From XN24 sp047921395 (lineage in GTDB: Bacteria; Pseudomonadota; Gammaproteobacteria; Steroidobacterales; XN24): a DNA stretch of 64,000 nucleotides. Positions within the stretch are counted from its first letter, which is position 1. Every line of letters begins with the position of its first letter. The notes beneath the pieces were generated by a model. That model had not been told where the DNA came from, did not search any database, and saw only the letters and a program-made list of their open reading frames with translations. The stretch lies in the NCBI GenBank assembly GCA_047921395.1, contig JBLRWH010000001.1:87930-151929 (forward strand), in the 5' to 3' direction. The translations under genes and the position numbers were made by a program. This document shows, one piece after another, positions 1 to 9,741 of the stretch.

Positions 1-1092
<1,092 letters not shown>

Positions 1093-1093
<1 letters not shown>

Positions 1094-2202
1094 TGGATTC
1101 CGCCGACAGCGCCAACCTGCCGGTGACGCCGCTGGCCCGCTACCGCGCCGAGATCGCGCGCCTCGGCTGGACGCCCGACGCCGCGCAGGAAAACGTCGCC
1201 GCGCGCCTGGACGTTCTGTATGGGGCCCTGCTGGCATGGCGCCCCCCGCGGCGTCGGCTGCTTGTCCGGCCGCGGCCCGTCGCGCCGGTGCGCGGCCTGT
1301 ATCTCTGGGGTGACACGGGGCGCGGCAAGACCTGGCTCGTCGACCTGTTCTACAAGTGCCTGCCGTTCCCGGAGAAGAAGCGGCGGCATTTCCATCGTTT
1401 CATGGCGGGGGTGCACGCCGACCTCAACACGCACCGCGAGCACGCCGATCCGCTGGCGCGGGTCGCGGACGGCCTCGCGCAACGAGCGCGGGTGATCTGC
1501 TTCGACGAGTTCTTCGTCTCGGACATCGCCGACGCCATGATCCTCGGCACGCTGTTCGAGCGGCTGTTCGCGCGCGGCGTGACGCTCGTGGCGACCTCTA
1601 ACGTGCCGCCGCAGATGCTGTACCGCGACGGCCTGCAGCGCGCCCGCTTCCTCCCGGCGATCGCGCAGCTCGAGCAGCACACGGACGTGGTGCACGTGGG
1701 CGGCGAGGTGGATTACCGCTTGCGGCTGCTGGAGCGCGCGGAGATCTACCATGCGCCACTGGACGCGGCCGCCGAAGACGGCCTGGCCGCGCTGTTCGCC
1801 GCCGCCGCGCCCGAGGACACGCACAACGGCGGCCCGCTGCGCATCCTGGGCCGGGATATTCCCGTGCGTTGCCGCGCCGACGGCGTCGCCTGGTTCGACT
1901 TCGCGGCGATCTGCGACGGACCGCGCAGCCAGGCCGATTACATCGAGATCGCCCGCAGCTTCCACACGGTGCTCGTGGCAGGCGTGCCGCAGTTCACGCC
2001 GGAGAACGAGAACGCGGCGCGCAGGTTCATCGCGCTGGTGGACGAGTTCTACGATCGCAGCGTGAAGCTCGTCCTGTCCGCCGCGGTGCCCGTCGAAGAC
2101 CTGTACGCGGGAGCGCGCCTCGCGTTCGAGTTCCGTCGCACCACCAGCCGCCTCGAGGAAATGCGTAGCCACGCTTACCTGGCCTCCCCCCACCTGCCCT
2201 GA
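1093..2202 (+). CDS. zapE: cell division protein ZapE (AFG1-family ATPase)
   Basis: P-loop ATPase that in Escherichia coli associates with the Z-ring and modulates FtsZ assembly; its eukaryotic relative AFG1/LACE1 acts in mitochondrial protein quality control. It has 369 residues, the usual family length. The Walker A motif GDTGRGKT is at about residues 73-80, Walker B VICFDEF at about 134-140, and the family signature HFHRFM follows the P-loop region. Its start codon overlaps the stop of the preceding ligase by one base, so the two are probably translationally coupled although their functions are not obviously linked. Confidence 0.93.
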
Positions 2203-2267
2203 CACCGTGCGGTTCGCGAACCGGTTCCCTTCAGCTTGTCTTAAGCACGAATGGTTACCGTGCGCAC

Positions 2268-3923
2268 ATGCTGAAACGCTTGCCCCCCATGACGCCAGCC
2301 ACATTGACGCTGCTGGTCAGCATTGCGCTCGTGCTGGTCTACAACGGGCAGTTCTGGACGACGCTGCTGGCGGAGCTCCCCGGGCACTCGGGGCGGGCCC
2401 TGCTTTTCACGGCGTCCTTCGGGGTTCTGCTGGTCGTCGTGTTCAACCTCTTCCTGCAGTTGCTCCCTGCACGGGCGGTCCTGAAGCCCGTCCTCATGCT
2501 CACAGTCATCTCCGCCGCACTGGTGTCGCACTTCGCCAGCAGCTACGGCGCGATCATCGACCGGCACATGATTGCCAGTCTCTTGCAGACGGATTTCCGG
2601 GAAGCGCGCGATCTGCTCGGGTTCGGACTCGTCGCACGGACCTGCCTGCTCGGCGTGCTGCCGGCCGTGCTTATCTGGTTCACGCCGCTCAAGCGACAGT
2701 CGTGGCGGCGCGCCGCCCTTGTCCGCGGCGGCACCATCGTCTCGAGCGGGGTCGTGCTTGCGCTGATCCTGTCGAGCCTCTACCAGGACTACGCGTTCAT
2801 GCTGCGGGAGCACCGTGAGCTCGGGCAGATGGTGAACCCGGGCGCAGCGATACTGTCGGCCGCGCTGTATGCACTCGATGAACCGTTAGCCGCCGTGCCG
2901 ATCAAGACGGTCGCCGGCGATGTCAGGCGAACGGTGCCCGCTAATGCCGGCCGGAAGCCGATGGTCATCGTGCTCATACTCGGCGAGACCGCACGGGCAG
3001 ACAATTTTTCCCTGAATGGATACCCGCGGACAACGAATCCCGAGCTGGCGGCGCTACCGGTCATCAGTTTCAGTAACGTGCATTCTTGTGGCACCTCGAC
3101 GGCCGAGTCCGTCCCATGCATGTTCTCCCACCTTGGCCAGTCGGACTTTTCGGTCAAGGCCGCGCGGACCTCCGAAAACCTGCTCGATATCCTCAAACGC
3201 GCAGGGCTGGATATTCTCTGGATCGAAAACAACTCGGGCTGCAAGGGTGTCTGCGACCGGGTCGCGACCGATAAAACGTCGCACGCCGCCGACGACGCCC
3301 TGTGCCCGGACGGAGAATGCCAGGACGAGATCATGCTGGAGCCGCTCCGGCAGGCGCTCAGCCGGGCCGACGACGACCTGGTCGTCGTCATGCACCAGAA
3401 CGGCAGTCACGGGCCTGCCTACTTCCGGCGCTATCCTCCGCGTTTTCGGGCGTTTCTACCGGCGTGCGAGACCAGCAACATTCAGTCCTGTTCTACCGAT
3501 GAAATCAGGAGCGCCTACGACAACACGATCCTCTACACGGACCATGTCCTGGCCCAGGTCATCGCTACCCTGGAGGCGCGTTCGGAGGACATCGATGCCG
3601 CCATGGTCTATGTGTCCGATCATGGAGAATCGCTCGGCGAGGCCAATACCTGGTTGCACGGACTGCCCTACCGGATCGCACCAGACGTCCAGAAGCACGT
3701 GCCTATGATCATGTGGTCTTCGGGCAGCTACCGGACCCGCCAACACCTGGATCAGAATTGCCTGTGGGCGGCGCGCAAGGATGCGATCACGCATGACCAC
3801 CTGTTCCATTCGGTGCTGGGCATGCTGAATGTCCAGACGGACGTTTATGAACCGCGGCTCGATATTTTTGCGCAGTGCCGGCCAACCATCCCGCCCGCGC
3901 TCATGGCCGCGTCCGGCGGCTGA
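2268..3923 (+). CDS. eptA: lipid A phosphoethanolamine transferase (EptA/MCR family)
   Basis: Inner-membrane enzyme that moves phosphoethanolamine from phosphatidylethanolamine to lipid A, lowering the negative charge of the outer membrane. About five N-terminal membrane helices (residues 11-30, 45-67, 73-90, 119-139, 154-172) precede a periplasmic sulfatase-fold domain. Expected catalytic and zinc residues are present: Glu240 in LILGETARADN, the nucleophile Thr278 (by alignment) in SCGTSTAESVPCMFS, and Asp451-His452 in SDHGESLGE. Paired cysteines in the catalytic domain fit the disulfide-rich family. The length of 551 is normal. No two-component regulator adjoins it. The last 23 bases overlap the convergent crcB gene. 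Family membership is firm; the acceptor (lipid A or another glycan) is inferred. Confidence 0.92.
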   Translation: MLKRLPPMTPATLTLLVSIALVLVYNGQFWTTLLAELPGHSGRALLFTASFGVLLVVVFNLFLQLLPARAVLKPVLMLTVISAALVSHFASSYGAIIDRHMIASLLQTDFREARDLLGFGLVARTCLLGVLPAVLIWFTPLKRQSWRRAALVRGGTIVSSGVVLALILSSLYQDYAFMLREHRELGQMVNPGAAILSAALYALDEPLAAVPIKTVAGDVRRTVPANAGRKPMVIVLILGETARADNFSLNGYPRTTNPELAALPVISFSNVHSCGTSTAESVPCMFSHLGQSDFSVKAARTSENLLDILKRAGLDILWIENNSGCKGVCDRVATDKTSHAADDALCPDGECQDEIMLEPLRQALSRADDDLVVVMHQNGSHGPAYFRRYPPRFRAFLPACETSNIQSCSTDEIRSAYDNTILYTDHVLAQVIATLEARSEDIDAAMVYVSDHGESLGEANTWLHGLPYRIAPDVQKHVPMIMWSSGSYRTRQHLDQNCLWAARKDAITHDHLFHSVLGMLNVQTDVYEPRLDIFAQCRPTIPPALMAASGG

Positions 3924-4326
3924 ATCGCTCAGCGAGCGCATAGCCGGACCAGACGGCGAATAGCCATGCGGCCAGCGAGACACCCGCCAGCCATGCGGCC
4001 AGGCCGGGCAGGCCAGCGCCCACATAATGCAGCGTCTCCAGGCTGAACATCGAGAACGTCGTGTAGCCACCGCAAAACCCGGTCATGAAGAACAACCTTT
4101 GCCCCAGGCCGGCGGACCAGCGCCCGCCCGGCGCAACGAGGCCCGCGTAGGCGCCGATCAGGAACGAGCCGCTGGTGTTCACCCACAGCGTGCCCCAGGG
4201 AAAGCCGAGGCCCGGCTCGGCCTGGAGCAGGTCTGAAAGCAGCCAGCGGGCCACGCCCCCGAGCGCGCTGCCGAGCCCCACGAGCATGTAGATCGCCCAG
4301 CGCGGCGGGACGGGCTGCAGGCTCAT
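3901..4326 (-). CDS. crcB: fluoride channel subunit CrcB (second copy)
   Basis: Small membrane protein of the Fluc family, which exports fluoride as a dual-topology dimer. The 141 residues contain the family motifs GGVARW, WVNTSGSFLIG and GFCGGYTTFSMFSLE, with four predicted membrane helices. The ATG was chosen because it overlaps the TGA of the upstream copy (ATGA) and places the first helix at the usual distance. The two copies are divergent in sequence, so they may form a heterodimer with fixed opposite topologies, as in organisms with paired fluc genes. The 3' end overlaps eptA tail to tail. Confidence 0.93.
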   Translation of the reverse strand: MSLQPVPPRWAIYMLVGLGSALGGVARWLLSDLLQAEPGLGFPWGTLWVNTSGSFLIGAYAGLVAPGGRWSAGLGQRLFFMTGFCGGYTTFSMFSLETLHYVGAGLPGLAAWLAGVSLAAWLFAVWSGYALAERFSRRTRP

Positions 4327-4715
4327 GCCAGCGCCCCCGCCAGCCAGCGGCCCGCCAGCAGGCCAACGGCTGTGGCCGGCAGGCAGAGGCCGAGCGACAG
4401 GACGACATTGGCGGCGGCGCGACGCCACGCGCGGTCGTGCGCCAGCGCAAGGGTCTGCAGGCTGAAGGACGAGACGGTGGTGTAGCTGCCGAGGAAGCCG
4501 AACACCGCGAAGTGCCAGGCCGCGGTCCCTGTGCCGCTGCCTGAGTGGCCCAGGAGCAGGGCCGCGAGCACGCCGATGGCCAGCGCGCCGCTCGCATTGA
4601 CGGCCAGCGTGCCCCAGGGAAACCGCTCGCCCAGCCGCCGGCCGATGGCATCCGCCAGCCAGAAGCGGGCCATGCCCCCGAGGGCGCTGCCGACAATGAC
4701 TGCTACCGGCTCCAT
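4323..4715 (-). CDS. crcB: fluoride channel subunit CrcB (first copy)
   Basis: First gene of the leftward crcB pair, 130 residues. It has GGMARFWL, WGTLAVNASGALAIG and GFLGSYTTVSSFSLQ, matching the arginine-containing first helix, the asparagine-serine helix and the phenylalanine-box segment of Fluc channels. The ATG at 4715 begins directly with the first helix. Its stop overlaps the start of the second copy by four bases, so the subunits are probably made in a coupled way. I looked for a fluoride riboswitch in the upstream 130 bases and could not recognise the conserved core. Confidence 0.92.
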   Translation of the reverse strand: MEPVAVIVGSALGGMARFWLADAIGRRLGERFPWGTLAVNASGALAIGVLAALLLGHSGSGTGTAAWHFAVFGFLGSYTTVSSFSLQTLALAHDRAWRRAAANVVLSLGLCLPATAVGLLAGRWLAGALA

Positions 4716-4752
4716 CGGCCGACAGTGTAGGGCAGGACGACCTTAGCACCGA

Positions 4753-4772
4753 ATGGCATGAGCACATGCCAT
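4753..4772. repeat. 8-bp perfect inverted repeat between crcB and the porin gene
   Basis: ATGGCATG and CATGCCAT are separated by four bases (AGCA), in the 130-bp region between the divergent crcB pair and the FadL-type gene. It could be an operator for either direction or a hairpin in the crcB leader. No protein family can be assigned from the sequence. Confidence 0.5.
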
Positions 4773-4845
4773 CAAGTTCGTTCACCTGCGGACCGGCCCC
4801 TTGTTCCAATACATGGCAATCACTGTGGTAAACGGATCCTGATCA

Positions 4846-6102
4846 ATGCGACGAATCCTCCTTCCCGCGGCCGTTCTCGCCCTGGCGCTGGCCTCGTCCG
4901 CCAGCTGGGCGACCAACGGTTATTTCGCCCACGGCTACGGCACGATCAGCCAGGGTATGGCCGGCGCCGGCGCAGCGTTCTCCCAGGACGCGCTGGCGAC
5001 GGCCACCAACCCGGCCGGGATGGCCTTCGTCGGCACGCGCCTCGATGCCGGGCTCCAGCTGTTCTCGCCGCGGCGGGAGTACACGGTTTCGGGGAGCGGC
5101 ACGCCGCAGCCGGGCACCTTCTTCCTGGCCCAGGGGCGCCGGAGCAGCGCCCGCGAATATTTCCTGATCCCTGATTTCGGCTACAACCACGTGCTGAACG
5201 AGACCCACACCGTCGGCGTCACCGTGTTCGGCAACGGCGGTATGAACACCGTCTGGGACGGCGACAACGGCGGGCCGTTCTTCGCCGGCAAGGCCGGCGT
5301 GGACCTGGCGCAGCTGTTCGTGGCGCCGAGCTGGACCTGGCGCGCGCACCCGGACCATGCCTTCGGCATCGCGCCGATCCTCGCCTGGCAGCGCTTCGAG
5401 GTGAAAGGCGTCGGCAGCTTCGCGCCCTTCTCCGCCGACCCTGCCGCCCTGTCGAACAACGGCCACGACACGGCCTTTGGCTATGGCGCGCAGCTCGGCT
5501 GGCAGGGACGGCTCGGCCCGACCCTGCGCGGCGGCCTCAGCTGGCGCAGCCGGATCCGGATGGACGAGTTCGACCGCTACCGCGGCCTGTTCGCGGAACA
5601 GGGCGACTTCGACGTCCCGCAGATGATCAACGCGGGCCTGTCGTGGACCGGCCTCGCCGACCACACGCTGCTGCTCGACCTCCAGCACATCCGCTACAGC
5701 GAAATTGACAGCGTCGGCAACCCGCTGCTGCCGAATCTCGCGACCGCGCGCCTCGGCGACGACGCCGGGGCGGGCTTCGGCTGGGAGGACGTAACCGTGG
5801 TCAAGCTCGGCTGGCAGTGGCAGCAGGACCCGCGGCAGACCTGGCGCGCCGGGCTGAGTTATGCCGAGCAGCCAATCCCGTCCTCCGAGGTGCTGTTCAA
5901 CATCCTGGCCCCCGGCGTGCAGGAGTGGCACTTCACCGGCGGCTTCAGCCGCGCGCTCGGCAACGACGTGACCCTGTCCGGCATGGCATTCTACTCGCCC
6001 GCCAAGACCGTGCGCGGCGACAATCCGCTCGGCCCGGGACAGGAGATCGCCCTGCGCATGTATCAGCTCGGCGCCTCACTGAGCGTGGCGTGGCAATTCT
6101 GA
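4846..6102 (+). CDS. FadL/OmpP1-type outer membrane transporter
   Basis: Fourteen-stranded outer-membrane barrel of the FadL family, which takes up hydrophobic compounds such as long-chain fatty acids. The 418 residues start with a signal peptide (MRRILLPAAVLALALASSASWA, expected cleavage before TNGYFAHG). The mature N-terminus TNGYFAHGYGTISQGMAGAG is the classic OmpP1 start that plugs the barrel, followed by DALATATNPAGM. The protein ends with aromatic Phe (SVAWQF), the outer-membrane assembly signal. It is likely a substrate entry route for the lipid-degrading genes seen elsewhere in the window. The substrate cannot be told from sequence. Confidence 0.9.
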   Translation: MRRILLPAAVLALALASSASWATNGYFAHGYGTISQGMAGAGAAFSQDALATATNPAGMAFVGTRLDAGLQLFSPRREYTVSGSGTPQPGTFFLAQGRRSSAREYFLIPDFGYNHVLNETHTVGVTVFGNGGMNTVWDGDNGGPFFAGKAGVDLAQLFVAPSWTWRAHPDHAFGIAPILAWQRFEVKGVGSFAPFSADPAALSNNGHDTAFGYGAQLGWQGRLGPTLRGGLSWRSRIRMDEFDRYRGLFAEQGDFDVPQMINAGLSWTGLADHTLLLDLQHIRYSEIDSVGNPLLPNLATARLGDDAGAGFGWEDVTVVKLGWQWQQDPRQTWRAGLSYAEQPIPSSEVLFNILAPGVQEWHFTGGFSRALGNDVTLSGMAFYSPAKTVRGDNPLGPGQEIALRMYQLGASLSVAWQF

Positions 6103-6118
6103 ACGGGAGCTCGATGCG

Positions 6119-6550
6119 ATGACCGAATTCACCCCCTGGAGCGCGCTGCTCGGCGGCGCCCTCATCGGCCTCGCCTCCGCCGCCCTGTTGCTCATGAGCG
6201 GCCGGGTCGCGGGCGTCTCAAGCATCGCCGCCGGCGCGCTGCGTCTCGAGCGCGGCGCCACGGGCTGGCGGCTCGCGTTCCTGGCGGGGCTGGTGATCGG
6301 CGTGTTGATCTACGGCGCGCTCGGCGGCGGCCTGGACGAAATCCGCGTCACGGCCGGCTGGCCGGTGATCATCATCGGCGGACTGCTGGTCGGCTTCGGC
6401 ACCCAGCTCGGCAGCGGCTGCACCAGCGGGCACGGCGTCTGCGGGCTCAGCCGCCTCTCGCCGCGCTCGATCGTCGCCACGCTGCTGTTCATGGGCGGCG
6501 CAGGCGTGACCGTCTACCTGGTCCGCCACGTCTTTGGAGGTGGCGCATGA
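6119..6550 (+). CDS. YeeE/YedE family membrane protein, N-terminal half type
   Basis: Inner-membrane protein of 143 residues with about four hydrophobic helices. The segment GSGCTSGHGVCGLSRLSPRS, with cysteines in a pore-lining helix, is the YeeE/YedE signature. E. coli YeeE is one longer polypeptide that imports thiosulfate; here the function is split over two overlapping genes, a common arrangement sometimes called pmpA/pmpB. The TGA overlaps the ATG of the next gene by four bases. Sulfur-compound transport is inferred from the family; no sulfur oxidation genes flank it. Confidence 0.87.
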   Translation: MTEFTPWSALLGGALIGLASAALLLMSGRVAGVSSIAAGALRLERGATGWRLAFLAGLVIGVLIYGALGGGLDEIRVTAGWPVIIIGGLLVGFGTQLGSGCTSGHGVCGLSRLSPRSIVATLLFMGGAGVTVYLVRHVFGGGA

Positions 6551-7014
6551 ACCGGCAGATCCTGGTGGCGCTCGGCAGCGGCGTGGTGTTCGGCCTCGGC
6601 CTCGCGGTCAGCCAGATGATCAACCCCGCCAAGGTGCTGGGTTTCCTGGACGTCGCGGGGGCCTGGGACCCCAGCCTCGCCTTCGTCATGGCCGGGGCAC
6701 TGCTGGTGATGGGCATCGCGTGGCGCATCCAGGCGCGGCGCGTGGTCGTGGCGGTGCAGCCGGGGTTGCCGCCGGCCCCGGAGCGGGGCATCGACAGGCC
6801 ACTGGTCGCCGGCGCGCTGGTGTTCGGCGCCGGCTGGGGCCTGGTCGGCTACTGCCCCGGGCCGGCCATCGCCTCGCTCGCGCTGCTGAGCGCCGAGCCG
6901 GTGCTGTTCGTGCTCGCGATGCTCGCCGGCATGCAGCTGTATCGCTTCTGGGACCGCTGGCAGGCCCGCCGGCCCGGTTCATCGGCCCGCGAGGCCGAAG
7001 CCCGCGCCTCCTGA
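6547..7014 (+). CDS. YeeE/YedE family membrane protein, C-terminal half type (DUF6691)
   Basis: Partner of the preceding gene, 155 residues, with membrane helices and the second conserved segment GLVGYCPGPAIASLALL containing the matching pore cysteine. The basic C-terminal tail (WQARRPGSSAREAEARAS) is probably cytoplasmic. The ATGA overlap suggests equimolar synthesis and a two-subunit channel. Transport of thiosulfate or another small sulfur species is the likely role by homology. Confidence 0.87.
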   Translation: MNRQILVALGSGVVFGLGLAVSQMINPAKVLGFLDVAGAWDPSLAFVMAGALLVMGIAWRIQARRVVVAVQPGLPPAPERGIDRPLVAGALVFGAGWGLVGYCPGPAIASLALLSAEPVLFVLAMLAGMQLYRFWDRWQARRPGSSAREAEARAS

Positions 7015-7278
7015 CACGCGCGTCTCGGCCGGCGCCGGCGCCCGCCCCGGACGCCCCGGATTCCGGGCCAGTCGGCCGTCAAATCTGTGCGTTATGTCAC
7101 CCTGCAGGGCAGTCGCCCCGGGGTAGGATTTGCGTGTAGACGGGGCTAAGGACGACCATGCGGGCCCTGAAATCCGGCGCCTTCCGCCCGATTGGCCAAC
7201 TTGAATCAGGTTGGTACCATTTCCCCGCTTTGTGACGAAAGTCGCATTGTCGCTTTCAGCGACAGGTAGACTCACGCT
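7015..7278 (+). promoter_or_regulatory. intergenic leader before the type IV pilus cluster
   Basis: A 264-bp stretch without a gene. It ends with a 6-bp hairpin (TGTCGC, five-base loop, GCGACA at 7248-7264) only 15 bases before the fimT start codon, so it could cover the ribosome binding region. An overlapping alternative pairing uses GAAAG/CTTTC at 7237-7257. I see no convincing -35/-10 pair or sigma-54 site. Confidence 0.3.
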
Positions 7279-7746
7279 ATGAAAGTGTGCCGAGGCTTTA
7301 CGCTGCTCGAATTGATGGTCGCCATCGCGGTTTTGGCGATCCTTGCGACGGTGGGCGTGCCCAGTTTCCGTGACCTGATTCAGAACAACCGGGTGACGAC
7401 GCAGACGAATGAACTGGTGACGGCGCTCAATTTTGCCCGGGCAGAGGCCGTCAAACGCGGGCGGACCGTCCGTGTCACCGTTACACAGGCTGCTCCGGGC
7501 TGGACGGCCACCGTGTTTCTTGATCCTGCCGGAGACAATGAGACGCTGCGGGTCGTCAATCGCCAGGGCAGCATCGTCTCGCTCGATGCCGACGGCGAGG
7601 TGTATTTTCTGGGCACAGGCGTACCGGTCGCGGTGGCAACCTTCAATCTTGAGCCAGGCCCCAGCTGCACCGGGCAAAAGCGGCGCCAGATCGCCATCGC
7701 GCCGTCCGGCCAGGCCACGACCACCCGGGAAGCGTGCGGGGGCTAA
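7279..7746 (+). CDS. fimT: GspH/FimT-type minor pseudopilin
   Basis: Minor pilin that probably helps prime type IV pilus assembly and, in some species, DNA uptake. The 155 residues begin with a class III leader, MKVCRG, with prepilin peptidase cleavage expected after Gly6 and the mature protein starting FTLLELMVAIAVLAIL, including the Glu5 that the family needs. The rest carries the FimT pattern SFRDLIQNNRVTTQTNELVTALNFARAEAVKRG. It opens a six-gene cluster with pilV, pilW, pilX, pilY1 and pilE, all tightly spaced in the same direction. Confidence 0.9.
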   Translation: MKVCRGFTLLELMVAIAVLAILATVGVPSFRDLIQNNRVTTQTNELVTALNFARAEAVKRGRTVRVTVTQAAPGWTATVFLDPAGDNETLRVVNRQGSIVSLDADGEVYFLGTGVPVAVATFNLEPGPSCTGQKRRQIAIAPSGQATTTREACGG

Positions 7747-7749
7747 GCC

Positions 7750-8223
7750 ATGAGCAACGGTTTCTTTCACATGAATTACCCAAGGCGTTCCCGCGGCTTC
7801 ACGCTGCTGGAGGTGATGATCGCCCTGCTGGTGCTGTCGATCGGGCTGCTCGGCATCGCGGCGCTCCAGGGCGTGGGGCTCAGGAGCAGCCATGGCGCCT
7901 ACCTGACCTCGCAGGCCAGCTTGCTGGCCTACGACATGGCGGACCGGATCCGCACCAATCCCCAGACGCCGGCGACCTACAACGGCTTCGACACCGCGAC
8001 GGTGAACTGCAGCGCCGCGCTGCCCGCCACGCCGCTGGCGGACGCCGACCTCAGCCAGTGGGCCTGCGCGGTCCAGCAGCTCTTGCCGAACGGCAGCGCC
8101 GGGATCTTCGGCGCGGCGGGAGCCAACGGCATCGCCACCTACACCATCACTGTCGAATGGGAAGACCTGCAGGTCGAGGGCGCGGAGAATCCGTGGAGCT
8201 TCGTCCTGACGATAGACATATGA
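7750..8223 (+). CDS. pilV: type IV pilus minor pilin PilV
   Basis: Minor pilin of 157 residues with a prepilin cleavage site RSRG|FTLLEVMIALLVLSIGLLGIAALQ, the leading pattern of PilV including LGIAALQ. The peptidase glycine is residue 16 from the ATG at 7750, or residue 9 from an ATG at 7771 that gives a more usual leader length; the start is uncertain between them. In pseudomonads PilV works with FimU, PilW, PilX and PilE as the tip-priming complex that also carries PilY1. The stop overlaps pilW by four bases. Confidence 0.9.
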   Translation: MSNGFFHMNYPRRSRGFTLLEVMIALLVLSIGLLGIAALQGVGLRSSHGAYLTSQASLLAYDMADRIRTNPQTPATYNGFDTATVNCSAALPATPLADADLSQWACAVQQLLPNGSAGIFGAAGANGIATYTITVEWEDLQVEGAENPWSFVLTIDI

Positions 8224-9206
8224 AGCACCCATCAGCAAACAACGCTCCACTGAACCAGCGCGGCGTCTCGCTCATCGAACTGATGATCGCGCTGCTCGTC
8301 GGCTTGCTGGTAGTCGGTGGCCTGCTGCAGGTCTACCTGAGCAGCAAGCAGGGCTACAACGCCCAGGAACAGCTCGCGCGCATGCAGGAAAGCGGGCGCT
8401 TCGGCATGGACCTGATCACTACCGACCTGCGGCGCTCCGGCTACTGGGGCGGCAGCGTGTCTTTGCCGCTGCTCGAGCAGGGCAATCCGGGACCCGTGGC
8501 GCCGGCGCATGCCTGCGTGGCGGACAACAGCTGGGGACGGATGATCCGCTGGCGAGTCAGCGGCCGCAACAACACCAACGCCGGCTACGGCTGCGCCGCC
8601 GGCTACGACGCAGCCATCGCCTCAGACATCCTTACGCTGAGATACGCCGGGCCAAACCCGGTGGCGCCGGCGTACGCGAACGGCCTCTACCTGCGGGACA
8701 ACACCGAGTCTGGCGCCATCATGACTGGCGCGACGGCAGGCGACCCCGACAACCTGCCACAGCCCGTGGCCGGCGACAATGTCGATCCCGTGGTGCGCGC
8801 GCTGGTGTCGAATGCTTACTACGTCGGCGACAGCGGCCGGACCTGCCAGGGCGGCGGCGCCATCCCGGCGCTGATGCGGGTGCGCCTGGACCCGGCCAGC
8901 GGCCTGCCGGTGGCCGAAGAAATCGCGTCCGGCGTCGAGCGTTTCGAGGTGCTGTACCTGCTCGATGGCGCGTATGTGAACGCCGCCGCGGTGGACGCCG
9001 CGGCTGGCGATGGTTGGATGCGTGTCCGCGCGGTGCGCATCTGGCTGCTGGTCCGGGGCGAGTGCCCAGAGCAGGGGCTGACGGACGGCGGCACCTACAC
9101 CCTGGCTGATGCGGCGCCCTTCACGCCGAACGACAACTTCCGGCGCCAGCTCTACGTCAGCACGGTGATGTTGCGCAACACGGTGGTCGGCGATGTGGTC
9201 AACTGA
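8220..9206 (+). CDS. pilW: type IV pilus minor pilin PilW
   Basis: Minor pilin of 328 residues, large as PilW proteins are. The leader MKHPSANNAPLNQRG is cut after Gly15, giving VSLIELMIALLVGLLVVGGLLQVYL. The following segment QLARMQESGRFGMDLITTDLRRSGYWGG is the PilW signature. The ATG overlaps the pilV TGA, which fixes the start even though the reading frame stays open further upstream. It is expected to sit in the pilus tip complex with PilV, PilX and PilY1. Confidence 0.92.
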   Translation: MKHPSANNAPLNQRGVSLIELMIALLVGLLVVGGLLQVYLSSKQGYNAQEQLARMQESGRFGMDLITTDLRRSGYWGGSVSLPLLEQGNPGPVAPAHACVADNSWGRMIRWRVSGRNNTNAGYGCAAGYDAAIASDILTLRYAGPNPVAPAYANGLYLRDNTESGAIMTGATAGDPDNLPQPVAGDNVDPVVRALVSNAYYVGDSGRTCQGGGAIPALMRVRLDPASGLPVAEEIASGVERFEVLYLLDGAYVNAAAVDAAAGDGWMRVRAVRIWLLVRGECPEQGLTDGGTYTLADAAPFTPNDNFRRQLYVSTVMLRNTVVGDVVN

Positions 9207-9207
9207 T

Positions 9208-9729
9208 ATGAAAGCTCGTCGACACAATTTCCTCCGTGGGTCGCGGAATCAGCGTGGCGCCGCGCTGGTTGTCGCCCTGATACTCCTGCTGGTCATGACC
9301 CTGCTCGGCGTTACCGCGATGAACTCCTCCATCCTGCAGGGCTTCATGTCCTCCAGCTACCGGCAGCAAACCGAGGCGCTGGCGACGGCCGAGAACATCC
9401 TGCGGGCCGGGGAACTCGACGTGGAGGACCTGGTGGCATTCGGAGTTGGTGCCGACCGCGACGCCTACTACATCAACCTCGTGACCAATCCCGGCGACCA
9501 GTTTGATCCGACAGCATATGCCGCCAACTGGCCCGCTAACCAGTTTGTGATCGAGTACCTCGGCCAGCGAATCATTCCCGGCGAATCCATCGTGATAGGC
9601 GGCGGGCTGGAGGACAGCCTGGTGCACGTGTTCCGCGTCTCGGCGCGTGAAGTGCAGTCGGTGGACGAGCGCGAAGCCCTCAGGATCGTGCAGTCCCTGT
9701 ACCTCACTCTCGATAGCCCGGACGAATAA
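9208..9729 (+). CDS. pilX: type IV pilus minor pilin PilX
   Basis: Minor pilin of 173 residues. The leader ends RNQRG and the mature N-terminus reads AALVVALILLLVMTLLGVTAMNSS, the PilX type with no glutamate at position 5. An absent Glu5 is normal for this tip-proximal subunit and parallels GspK of type II secretion. The start at 9208, two bases after the pilW stop, was preferred to an in-frame ATG at 9193 inside pilW. It lies between pilW and pilY1 as in other gammaproteobacteria. Confidence 0.9.
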   Translation: MKARRHNFLRGSRNQRGAALVVALILLLVMTLLGVTAMNSSILQGFMSSSYRQQTEALATAENILRAGELDVEDLVAFGVGADRDAYYINLVTNPGDQFDPTAYAANWPANQFVIEYLGQRIIPGESIVIGGGLEDSLVHVFRVSAREVQSVDEREALRIVQSLYLTLDSPDE

Positions 9730-9741
9730 CGGAGAGCGACC

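Noticed and set aside
4716..4845. Fluoride riboswitch in front of crcB
   Set aside because: A GATGG sequence and a hairpin occur on the minus strand, but the rest of the conserved fluoride aptamer core is not recognisable; a covariance search would decide.
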